From: an uncultured Eubacteriales bacterium
GTDB taxonomy: Bacteria > Bacillota > Clostridia > Oscillospirales > Acutalibacteraceae
NCBI GenBank assembly: GCA_900321905.1
Contig: ONXZ01000015.1
Location: 1-14,551, forward strand
DNA: 14,551 nt
Direction: 5' to 3'
Every line of letters starts with the position of its first letter. Positions within the stretch are counted from its first letter, which is position 1. Below are positions 1 to 5,601 of the stretch, one piece after another. The notes beneath the pieces are model-generated. The model saw only the letters and a list, made by a program, of their open reading frames with translations. It did no database searches and had not been told where the DNA came from. The position numbers and the translations under genes are program-made.

Positions 1-1
1 A

Positions 2-1126
2 AATTTCAAAAAAATATACAAGTGGCTCGACGTCAAGGAGTATCTTATCCTGCGTGCAAGCGGCGAGTTTGTTATGACCACCGACTCCGCATTTGCAACG
101 CTGATTTATGACACACGCAAGGGTCACGAGGGCTGGTGCAAACCGATTTGCGATATGGTCGGCGTTAACATTGATCATATGCCGACAATTAAAAAATCAA
201 CCGACAAAGTCGGCGAAGTTACCGAAAAGGCAGCAGCCGAACTCGGACTTGCGCCCGGAACAGCAGTTTACGGCGGTGGCGGCGACGCTTCGCTTATCGG
301 TGTTGGCGCAGGCGCAGTTGAAGTTGGCGACACGCATATTTACTCAGGCACTTCAGGTTGGGTTGGCACAGTTGTTGAAAGACAGATGGTTGACGCCGGC
401 GCTATGATGGCGTCCATTGTGGGTGCAGACCCTGACGCTTACAACTATTTCGGCGAACTTGAAACATCTAACAAGTGCGTAAGTTGGGTCAAGGACCACC
501 TTGCGCTTGACGAAATCGGCGTTTATCTGCAGCACCACGCTGCACCAAGCGACAGTTACGAGGATATCGCCGTTAACCTTTACGACTATCTTGAAGAAGT
601 TGTTGACAGAGCAGAGCCAGGCTCAAACGGCGTTATCTTTACACCGTGGCTGCACGGCAACCGCTGCCCGTTTGAAGACCCGAACGCGGCAGGTATGTTC
701 TTTAACATCAAACTTGAAACAGGCAAAACGGAACTTATCCGCTCTGTTGTTGAGGGTATCTGCTTCCATATGCGCTGGATGCTTGAACGACAGGAAAAGA
801 AAAAAGATGTCAACATCAAAGACAGTGTTCGTTTCTGCGGCGGCGGTGCGCTTGGCGCCTCTACCTGTCAGATACTCGCCGACATCACAGGCAAGAACAT
901 CGAAGTTGTTGACTCGCCGCAGAATATCGGCGCAGTCGGTGCGGCGGCGCTTATTGCAGTCGGCACAGGTATGATTCCGTCAATCAAAGACGTAAAAAAA
1001 CTTATCCCTGCAAAGACAATTTACAAGCCGAACCCTGCAAACAAGGCGGTTTACGACAGAAACTTCACCGTATTCAAAAACTTGTACGCATCTAACAAAA
1101 AGAATTTTGCAATTCTGAACGGATGA
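2..1126 (+). CDS. FGGY-family carbohydrate kinase (xylulokinase-like), 5'-truncated
   Basis: ATP-dependent sugar kinase of the FGGY family (hexokinase/actin fold), probably phosphorylating a pentulose or related sugar in the cytoplasm. The frame is open to the window's left edge, so the start lies outside; 374 residues are visible against about 500 for the family. The internal ATG at 74 is not the start, since the upstream codons already read as kinase sequence (KWLDVKEYLILRASGEF). Visible signals: GGGGDASLIG, with the Asp at visible residue 95 matching the catalytic Asp of the family; the ATP-site loop SGTSGW at about 115-120; FTPWLHGNRCP at about 213-223, like the PWLxGER segment of xylulokinases; and the second FGGY signature FCGGGALGAS at about 278-287. 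The substrate cannot be fixed, because the N-terminal sugar-binding half is missing. The next gene starts 4 bp after the stop. Confidence 0.88.
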   Translation, partial: NFKKIYKWLDVKEYLILRASGEFVMTTDSAFATLIYDTRKGHEGWCKPICDMVGVNIDHMPTIKKSTDKVGEVTEKAAAELGLAPGTAVYGGGGDASLIGVGAGAVEVGDTHIYSGTSGWVGTVVERQMVDAGAMMASIVGADPDAYNYFGELETSNKCVSWVKDHLALDEIGVYLQHHAAPSDSYEDIAVNLYDYLEEVVDRAEPGSNGVIFTPWLHGNRCPFEDPNAAGMFFNIKLETGKTELIRSVVEGICFHMRWMLERQEKKKDVNIKDSVRFCGGGALGASTCQILADITGKNIEVVDSPQNIGAVGAAALIAVGTGMIPSIKDVKKLIPAKTIYKPNPANKAVYDRNFTVFKNLYASNKKNFAILNG

Positions 1127-1130
1127 TTTA

Positions 1131-1646
1131 ATGAATAAAAGATACAAATTCAAATATCGCTCAAAGGCGCTCAACACGCTGTATGTGTGCTTGCAGAATT
1201 TTATTCTTGCGATTATGGCAATACCCATCTTTGTACTGATAATGCTGGTGCTTAACGTATTTGGAATTTACTCGCTTGACGAGTATTGTATTTCAATAGG
1301 ATGGACACTGACAGCAGTTGCGTTTGTGGTGCTGCAAGCCATTTACTGGGTAAGCCACAAGGGGCTGACAATCACAGACGACAAATTAGTGATTGACTAT
1401 GCCTGCATTGTGCCGCCGGTACATATGTTTAAAAAGGAAATACTAATTAAGGGTATTGAAAGCGCCGAATTCTGCACAGAGCCAGTCAGCCAGCGGATTG
1501 AGGAAGTTGAGGGCGGAGCGTACAACGAGCCGTATGTGCTGATTAAATACGGCTACGGCGGGCGCAAGGAAGTCCGCCTGCCGCTGCAAAACGCAGAGGA
1601 CTTTATAAACACAATTAACGACATAACAAAAGAGCAAGGCGAGTAA
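1131..1646 (+). CDS. Small membrane protein with two TM segments and a C-terminal PH-like beta domain
   Basis: Unrecognised 171-residue protein. A basic N-terminus (MNKRYKFKYRSK) is followed by two hydrophobic segments at about residues 18-45 and 54-74. A cytosolic-looking region at about 77-165 follows, with alternating beta-type residues (GLTITDDKLVID, VLIKYGYGGRKEVRLPL) and a final amphipathic helix (AEDFINTINDI). This layout resembles bacterial PH-domain (YdbS/YdbT-like) membrane proteins; that is inference from layout, not a motif match. It starts 4 bp after the sugar kinase stop, so it is probably translated from the same transcript, though no clear Shine-Dalgarno is seen. Its stop codon sits in the loop of a terminator hairpin. 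Confidence 0.6.
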   Translation: MNKRYKFKYRSKALNTLYVCLQNFILAIMAIPIFVLIMLVLNVFGIYSLDEYCISIGWTLTAVAFVVLQAIYWVSHKGLTITDDKLVIDYACIVPPVHMFKKEILIKGIESAEFCTEPVSQRIEEVEGGAYNEPYVLIKYGYGGRKEVRLPLQNAEDFINTINDITKEQGE

Positions 1647-1667
1647 CCTTGCTCTTTATAATTATTT
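1631..1667 (+). terminator. Rho-independent terminator enclosing a stop codon
   Basis: A perfect 9-bp stem, AGAGCAAGG (1631-1639) with CCTTGCTCT (1647-1655), has a 7-nt loop CGAGTAA that contains the TAA of the preceding gene, followed by a T/A-rich tail. It ends the kinase/membrane protein unit. On the opposite strand the hairpin is followed by TTTTGTTA, so it may weakly stop the convergent FnIII gene too. Confidence 0.8.
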
Positions 1668-1686
1668 ATATTGCGCTCTGTATGCT

Positions 1687-2718
1687 TTATTGGCAAACTA
1701 TTGACCTTGAATCGCTCCAGGCGCCGAAGCACTTAACTCCGTTAACTTCTTTATACGCCCTTACGCGGACATAATATCTGTAGCCGTACCAGAAGTTATG
1801 ACCTGTGAAACTTGAGTTCCTGTACGATGTGTACTTTGTATAACTGATTTTGCTGAAGTTACTTGTGCGGCTGTACTGCACCTGATAACCGGAGCAAGCC
1901 GAAACCTTGTTCCAGTAAATGATAATATCGTCGTTCCAGTTTGTTTTGGGCGCTTTGATTGCAGGTTTGTTCGGTTTTGTAGGCGTTTGGAAATACGTCC
2001 AGCCGCTGTAGTACCTTGTACCGTTAATCTCAACAAACGTGCGGATTCTGAAATCGTATCTGATACCTGCACGCAGACCTGTAACGTTGTAGTAATTCTT
2101 GCTTGTATTTGTTACAAACGAGTAACTGCCGTTAATCTTGCGCTGCAAATGATAACCCGTCGCACCGCCGACCTTGTTCCATGTAAGATTTATGCTTGAC
2201 GTGTTGCGGCTTTTTACTTTGAAACCTGAAGGTCTTGCTATTGCTGGAGAGTATTTAAATACAATATTATATGAACCTACATAATCACCGCTGTAAGGTT
2301 TAAACAGAAAATATGAACCGCTTGACAAAGTAACTTTCTCAGAGTGATAGTATACACCGCGAGAATAATCATACCCCTGATTGCTATTATAATCTCCTCT
2401 CCAAATACAGTTGTCTAAATCCCTTGACGTATAAAGTTGCAAACTCTCATCTCCATAGTATCCAACTATCTTGCTGTCGCTACTTTCAACATATATTTCT
2501 AAACTGCCTTGCGTTGGAATTTCAAGTGAGTACGTATGGTATCTATAGTCACCAAACCACTCCGGGTCACTTGCCGACAGAACACGGGTATAATATGTGT
2601 TAAATTCTACACGTTTTGCATTAGACGGCACAAGCCTTGCCGCATATGCATTAACACTTGCTGTTAATGCACAGAAAAGCATTACGATTGATAAAAATAG
2701 ACTGATAGTTTTTTTCAT
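1687..2718 (-). CDS. Secreted protein: signal peptide, PPC-like beta domain, two fibronectin type III domains
   Basis: 343-residue exported protein, probably an extracellular binding or adhesion factor; no catalytic motif is seen. Residues 1-26 form a classic signal peptide (MKKTISLFLSIVMLFCALTA, then SVNAYA before the likely cut). Residues about 35-157 look like a beta-sandwich of the bacterial pre-peptidase C-terminal (PPC) type, ending in GSYFLFKPYSGDYVGSYNIVF. Two FnIII repeats follow, about 162-247 (PSGFKVKSRNTSSINLTWNK, then YDFRIRTF) and about 250-341 (KPAIKAPKTNW, then YYVRVRAY), both rich in Tyr, Trp and Asn. There is no LPXTG motif, dockerin, SLH repeat or C-terminal TM, so it appears to be released or held by unknown contacts. 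The start is set by a strong AGGAGG just upstream. It is divergent from the XRE repressor gene, and the shared control region suggests direct repression. Confidence 0.8.
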   Translation of the reverse strand: MKKTISLFLSIVMLFCALTASVNAYAARLVPSNAKRVEFNTYYTRVLSASDPEWFGDYRYHTYSLEIPTQGSLEIYVESSDSKIVGYYGDESLQLYTSRDLDNCIWRGDYNSNQGYDYSRGVYYHSEKVTLSSGSYFLFKPYSGDYVGSYNIVFKYSPAIARPSGFKVKSRNTSSINLTWNKVGGATGYHLQRKINGSYSFVTNTSKNYYNVTGLRAGIRYDFRIRTFVEINGTRYYSGWTYFQTPTKPNKPAIKAPKTNWNDDIIIYWNKVSACSGYQVQYSRTSNFSKISYTKYTSYRNSSFTGHNFWYGYRYYVRVRAYKEVNGVKCFGAWSDSRSIVCQ

Positions 2719-2740
2719 AAATAAATCCTCCTAAAAATAT

Positions 2741-2758
2741 TATAACCGTGTGGTTATA
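2741..2758. promoter_or_regulatory. Operator-like dyad O1 (TATAACC-N4-GGTTATA)
   Basis: Perfect 7-bp inverted repeat with a 4-nt spacer, just downstream of the predicted start of the FnIII transcript. The same core, ATAACC-N4-RGTTAT, recurs at 2796-2811. The adjacent XRE repressor is the obvious candidate ligand (inference). Confidence 0.6.
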
Positions 2759-2791
2759 TTTACATTTATTTTAGCATAAGTATGCTAATAT
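2759..2791 (+). promoter_or_regulatory. Candidate promoter for the XRE gene
   Basis: TTTACA (2759-2764) with TATGCT (2781-2786) 16 bp on, or alternatively an extended -10 TGC-TAATAT ending at 2791. The exact hexamers are uncertain, but any rightward promoter in this short gap must overlap the leftward one and dyad O2. Confidence 0.4.
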
Positions 2792-2796
2792 GTCAA
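2768..2796 (-). promoter_or_regulatory. Sigma-A promoter for the secreted FnIII gene
   Basis: On the minus strand, TTGACA (2791-2796, a perfect -35) is followed after exactly 17 bp by TAAAAT (2768-2773, 5 of 6 of the -10). The predicted start lies near 2761, leaving about 40 nt of leader before the ATG. The spacer is almost filled by dyad O2. Confidence 0.75.
2771..2788. promoter_or_regulatory. Operator-like dyad O2 (TTAGCATA-AG-TATGCTAA)
   Basis: Perfect 8-bp arms around a 2-nt centre, lying between the -35 and -10 of the FnIII promoter and over the likely -10 of the XRE promoter. A protein bound here would block both divergent promoters. Its core differs from O1 and O3, so it may bind a different protein or be a second site type. 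Confidence 0.6.
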
Positions 2797-2811
2797 TAAC
2801 CGAATAGTTAT
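2796..2811. promoter_or_regulatory. Operator-like dyad O3 (ATAACC-N4-AGTTAT)
   Basis: Second copy of the O1 core with one mismatch in the right arm, centred 54 bp from O1 (about five helical turns). It touches the -35 of the FnIII promoter and lies just upstream of the XRE ribosome binding site (AAGAGG, 2812-2817), a position suited to autorepression. Confidence 0.55.
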
Positions 2812-2824
2812 AAGAGGCGCACAT

Positions 2825-3040
2825 ATGGCATACTATAAACGCATACGCGATTTGCGCGAGGATAATGACTTAACACAAACAGAAGTTGCAAAATATCTTA
2901 ATATGAAACAGCCCCAATATCATAGGTATGAAAAGGGTGTTCGCGATATTCCGTCAGATGTTTTGATATCCCTTGCAAAACTTTATAACGTAAGCACCGA
3001 CTATATACTCGGGTTAACAGACAATCCGCACAAAAAATGA
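2825..3040 (+). CDS. XRE-family helix-turn-helix transcriptional regulator
   Basis: 71-residue protein that is essentially a single Cro/C1-type HTH domain. LTQTEVAKYLNMKQPQYHRYEKG (residues 16-38, written here as one motif of LTQTEVAKYLN, then MKQPQYHRYEKG) gives the two DNA-reading helices, followed by the usual VLISLAKLYNVSTDYILGLTD helices 4-5. It has no ligand or dimerisation domain beyond this, so it is a minimal repressor. The ATG at 2825 has AAGAGG 7 nt upstream. It is divergent from the secreted FnIII gene, and three dyads fill the gap, so it probably represses itself and that gene. It ends in its own terminator. A phage or mobile origin is possible for such small regulators, but no phage gene is nearby. 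Confidence 0.88.
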   Translation: MAYYKRIRDLREDNDLTQTEVAKYLNMKQPQYHRYEKGVRDIPSDVLISLAKLYNVSTDYILGLTDNPHKK

Positions 3041-3075
3041 ACGACCGCAAATCAAAAATCGGTCGTTCTTTTATT
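3039..3075 (+). terminator. Rho-independent terminator of the XRE gene
   Basis: Perfect 9-bp stem GAACGACCG (3039-3047) with CGGTCGTTC (3060-3068), a 12-nt A-rich loop, and TTTTATTT following. The first two stem bases are part of the TGA stop of the repressor gene. Confidence 0.85.
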
Positions 3076-3078
3076 TAT

Positions 3079-3155
3079 CGGGTCGTCGGGGGCGCCGACC
3101 CCTACGGTTGCTCGTGGGAACGTGTATCGTAGGGAGCGACGACCTCGGCGCTCCG
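3079..3155. repeat. GC-rich inverted intergenic repeat (two hairpins)
   Basis: Two 28-bp segments, 3079-3106 and 3128-3155, are imperfect inverted copies of each other (20 of 28 positions match), with outer CGG..CCG ends and CCTACG/CGTAGG facing a 21-bp centre. Each arm can also fold alone: GGTCG with CGACC in the left, GGAGCG (3133-3138) with CGCTCC (3149-3154) in the right. Its base composition is sharply GC-rich against AT-rich flanks. I recall similar CGTAGGG..hairpin repeats scattered between genes in Ruminococcaceae genomes, so this looks like a dispersed, non-autonomous element. The rest of the 3069-3213 gap holds no credible gene. Confidence 0.6.
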
Positions 3156-3213
3156 CATTATTGTCCAAACGAGGCGAGTAACCAAAATTTCACAACTCAA
3201 AACTTGCGTAATA

Positions 3214-3237
3214 AAAAGCACCCCGCAGGGTGCTTTT
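3214..3237 (-). terminator. Terminator downstream of the hydrolase gene
   Basis: AAAAGCACCC (3214-3223) pairs perfectly with GGGTGCTTTT (3228-3237) around a CGCA tetraloop. The A-tract on one side and T-tract on the other make it functional in both directions. It lies 13 bp beyond the hydrolase stop and insulates it from the plus-strand XRE unit. Confidence 0.85.
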
Positions 3238-3249
3238 ATTCATTCAACA

Positions 3250-4182
3250 CTATGCCAACACTTCTGTTTTTGCCCAATCAAGGATGTCATCCATAACATC
3301 CTCTTTATTGAGTTCGTTAAGAATCTCGTGGCGGCAATTATCGTAGAGTTTAAGCGTAACGTGCTTATGACCTGAAGCGAGAAGTCGCTGATAAATATCG
3401 CGAATACCCTTTGCGTACTCGCCGACAGGGTCCTCAGCACCGCTTGTGAGCAGTATAGGAAGGTCGTTGTCAACGCTCTTGTACCACTCGTCGGTATTAG
3501 CGGCGATGTTGATTTTAACAAGGTCGTTCATACCCTGCGCGCTGAACAGAAAACCGCAGTATTCATCTGCAATATATCTGTCAACAATATCGCTGTCGCG
3601 TGTGAGCCAGTCAAAGTTTGTTCTGCCCTCGCAGCGTTTGCCGTATGAGCCGAAAGTCATTTTGTCAAGGGTCTTGCTCTTGTGCTTGCTGCCCTTGATT
3701 TTTGCAACGAGCGCGGACACTTTATCGCCAACGCCCGCAATCGGGTTTGCGCTGCCTGTGCCCATATAAATTGCGCCTGCAAAACCCTCTGTCGGATACC
3801 ACGCAGTAAAGCAGCGAACAATAAACGAGCCCATTGAGTGACCCATAACAATAATCTTTTTGTCAGGATAAGCAAACTTTGCTTTTTCAAAACTTGTTTT
3901 GAAGTCCTCTACAAGTTTTTTGTAGCCGTCAGTTTCGCCAAAATATCCTGTTTCGTCAAAATTGGTATTTGACTTGCCGTGATTAGCCATATCGTGAATG
4001 TAAACAGCAAAGCCGTTATTCACCATAAATTCAATAAAACCGCGATATCTCTCCTGATGTTCTGCCATGCCGTGGTTGATAACAAGTACAGCGTTTACAT
4101 CGCCTTCGTCAGGGGTGTAGGCGTTGCCGTAAATCTCACAAACGCCGGTCGCTGACGGAAAACTATATGCTTCAATTTTCAT
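3250..4182 (-). CDS. Alpha/beta hydrolase (serine aminopeptidase S33 / monoacylglycerol lipase-like)
   Basis: 310-residue cytoplasmic hydrolase of the Hydrolase_4 (S33-like) group, likely an esterase or lysophospholipase acting on small acyl esters; the substrate is unknown. The full triad is visible: nucleophile Ser116 in the elbow GHSMG (114-118), Asp251 in SGAEDPVG, and His285 in DNCRHE. The oxyanion-hole segment is INHGMAEH (35-42), as in monoglyceride lipases. A helical cap lies between about 140 and 215. There is no signal peptide. The start ATG has AGAGGAG upstream, overlapping the end of mscL, whose stop is only 5 bp away, so the two are co-transcribed. A clear terminator follows. Confidence 0.85.
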   Translation of the reverse strand: MKIEAYSFPSATGVCEIYGNAYTPDEGDVNAVLVINHGMAEHQERYRGFIEFMVNNGFAVYIHDMANHGKSNTNFDETGYFGETDGYKKLVEDFKTSFEKAKFAYPDKKIIVMGHSMGSFIVRCFTAWYPTEGFAGAIYMGTGSANPIAGVGDKVSALVAKIKGSKHKSKTLDKMTFGSYGKRCEGRTNFDWLTRDSDIVDRYIADEYCGFLFSAQGMNDLVKINIAANTDEWYKSVDNDLPILLTSGAEDPVGEYAKGIRDIYQRLLASGHKHVTLKLYDNCRHEILNELNKEDVMDDILDWAKTEVLA

Positions 4183-4187
4183 AGTAA

Positions 4188-4607
4188 TTACTCCTCTGTA
4201 TCCTCAGGAATATCAGATGTGCAGTGTGGGCATTTTGTAGCCTCAATATCAATCTCGCTCTTGCAGAACGGGCAGGTTTTAGTTGTAGGAGCCTCTTCTT
4301 CCTCCTCTTTAGCAACTAAACTCTTAGCCTTGTTTGCGGACTTAACAATAAGGAATACAACAAGCGCAATAATCAGGAAGTTTAGGATTGCGGAGATGAA
4401 CGCTCCAAAGTCAAGAATCTGACCGTGAATCTTAACCGCAAGACCAATTTCTGTGCCGCCAATCATTGCGATAAGCGGATTGATGATGTTGTCGATAAGA
4501 GCGTTAACGATTGCGCCGAATGCACCGCCGATGATAACGCCGACAGCCATATCAAGCACATTGCCCTGCTGGATGAACTCCTTAAATTCTGTCATAAATT
4601 TTTTCAT
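4188..4607 (-). CDS. mscL: Large-conductance mechanosensitive channel MscL with C-terminal zinc ribbon
   Basis: Homopentameric inner-membrane pressure valve that opens under hypo-osmotic shock. The N-terminus MKKFMTEFKEFIQQGNVLDM and following AVGVIIGGAFGAIVNALIDN (about 17-47) are hallmark S1 and TM1 sequences; TM2 is about 69-92 (FGAFISAILNFLIIALVVFLIV). The usual cytoplasmic helix is replaced after an acidic EEEEE linker (101-105) by a small zinc ribbon: CPFC at 112-115 and CPHC at 126-129, a CX2C-X10-CX2C knuckle. At 139 residues it is near normal length, so the ribbon substitutes for, rather than adds to, the standard C-terminal bundle. Similar tails are, to my knowledge, found in other clostridial MscL proteins. 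The start has AAGGAGAA just upstream. Confidence 0.95.
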   Translation of the reverse strand: MKKFMTEFKEFIQQGNVLDMAVGVIIGGAFGAIVNALIDNIINPLIAMIGGTEIGLAVKIHGQILDFGAFISAILNFLIIALVVFLIVKSANKAKSLVAKEEEEEAPTTKTCPFCKSEIDIEATKCPHCTSDIPEDTEE

Positions 4608-4653
4608 AATTCTTCTCCTTTACATAAAAGTAAATTTTAACATATATACTATA

Positions 4654-5523
4654 TCACATTATGCCTGTAAAATCAAATGCGGGTATAAAATTTTTGTCGG
4701 CGGAGGTAAGTTCCTGTAAAAAAATGTTGTATATCCCCTTTGAAAGAGCGTAGTTAACAACCTTGTCGTATTCGCGCTGAGTGATTTTGCGCTGAAGTTC
4801 TGGGAACTGTGCAAGGTCGCCACGGGGCGTGTACTGCGCCATAAGCGAAAGGTATGTATCGGGATAATTCTCGGCAAGATAGTCAATGACTTCAAGCGAG
4901 GAATTTGTGTTTTGCGGCAAAATCAGGTGGCGCACAATCACACCTTTCTGCATAATTTCACCGTCAAAAGTATCATGCGGAATTTGACGCCGCATTTCGG
5001 CAAGAGCAGTTTTTACAACATCGGGATAATCCCCCGCCTTGCTGTACTTTGCAGCCTTGTCCGCGCGCGAATACTTGAAATCGGTGAGGTAGATATCAAT
5101 AACACCTTCAAGCATTTTCAGCGTTTCGGCGCAGTCGTAGCCTGAGGTGTTATACACAATCGGCACAGGCGAACTCCACTTTTTAAGCACGTTGGAAAGC
5201 CTTGCAGCGTAGTGCGTGGGGTTTACAAGATTTATGTTGTGCGCGCCCTGACTGACAAGGTTTTCAAAAATTGATATTAGTTCATCGTCGCTGACTTCCC
5301 TGCCTTTGTTTTCGTGGCTGATTTCATAGTTCTGGCAGTAAGCGCATCGCAGATTGCAGCCGCTGAAAAAGACAGTGCCGCTGCCGTTTTTGCCGCTGAT
5401 ACACGGTTCTTCCCAAAAGTGCAGGGCGGCGCGTGCAAGACGAAAACGCTCGGGACTTTTGCAAAATCCGAGCGTATTTTCTCTGTCAATATCACATTTT
5501 CGCGGACATTTACTACACAACAT
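4654..5523 (-). CDS. Radical SAM protein, PflX-like (pyruvate formate-lyase activase homologue)
   Basis: Radical S-adenosylmethionine enzyme resembling COG1313/PflX, a relative of glycyl-radical activases; its substrate is unknown. Numbering from the ATG at 5523, the N-terminus has a four-Cys cluster (CSKCPRKC, then GFC) that may hold a second iron-sulfur cluster or zinc. The SAM cluster motif is GCNLRCAYC, a CX3CX2C. Downstream come NLVNPTHYAA, IYLTDFKYS and VIVRHLILPQN, all typical of the family; 289 residues is the usual size. An in-frame TTG at 5541 would add six residues, but the ATG has AAAGGTG (5529-5535) at good spacing, and the TTG lies inside a perfect palindrome, so I prefer the ATG. 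No glycyl-radical enzyme gene is nearby. Confidence 0.82.
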   Translation of the reverse strand: MLCSKCPRKCDIDRENTLGFCKSPERFRLARAALHFWEEPCISGKNGSGTVFFSGCNLRCAYCQNYEISHENKGREVSDDELISIFENLVSQGAHNINLVNPTHYAARLSNVLKKWSSPVPIVYNTSGYDCAETLKMLEGVIDIYLTDFKYSRADKAAKYSKAGDYPDVVKTALAEMRRQIPHDTFDGEIMQKGVIVRHLILPQNTNSSLEVIDYLAENYPDTYLSLMAQYTPRGDLAQFPELQRKITQREYDKVVNYALSKGIYNIFLQELTSADKNFIPAFDFTGIM

Positions 5524-5535
5524 AACAACACCTTT

Positions 5536-5564
5536 GTTCAATTGGGGACTGTCCCCAATTGAAC
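5536..5564. repeat. Perfect 29-bp palindrome (14-bp arms, 1-nt centre)
   Basis: GTTCAATTGGGGAC (5536-5549) and GTCCCCAATTGAAC (5551-5564) flank a single T. As RNA it would form a very stable hairpin ending right at the AAAGGTG ribosome binding site of the radical SAM gene. No T-tract follows, so it is not a terminator. The GGGGACnGTCCCC core resembles hairpins spread through many clostridial genomes, which I associate with REP/RAYT-type elements (from memory, not checked). Confidence 0.75.
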
Positions 5565-5569
5565 ATGTC

Positions 5570-5601
5570 TGTATAATTTGATAATACTATTTGTATAATT
5601 T
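5570..5601. repeat. Direct repeat of TGTATAATTT, 22 bp apart
   Basis: Two exact 10-bp copies, 5570-5579 and 5592-5601, lie in the AT-rich gap between rsmI and the radical SAM gene, about two helical turns apart. Low complexity makes chance plausible. Confidence 0.35.

Noticed and set aside
74..76. ATG at 74 as the start of the sugar kinase
   Set aside because: The frame is open to the left edge and the upstream codons encode family-typical kinase sequence.
1637..1648. 12-bp sequence AGGCGAGTAACC repeated at 3172-3183
   Set aside because: Matches of this length are expected by chance several times in a window of this size, and the contexts differ.
3108..3296. 62-residue open frame across the 3069-3250 gap
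   Set aside because: It runs through the GC-rich repeat, the terminator hairpin and into the antisense of the hydrolase gene, has no ribosome binding site, and reads as low-quality protein.
4608..4653. Separate mscL promoter in the 46-bp gap
   Set aside because: TAAAAT is present on the minus strand, but no acceptable -35 lies at 16-18 bp, so I did not annotate it; read-through from upstream is as likely.
5524..5541. TTG at 5541 as the start of the radical SAM gene
   Set aside because: It lies inside the 29-bp palindrome and lacks a ribosome binding site, while the ATG at 5523 has AAAGGTG at proper spacing.
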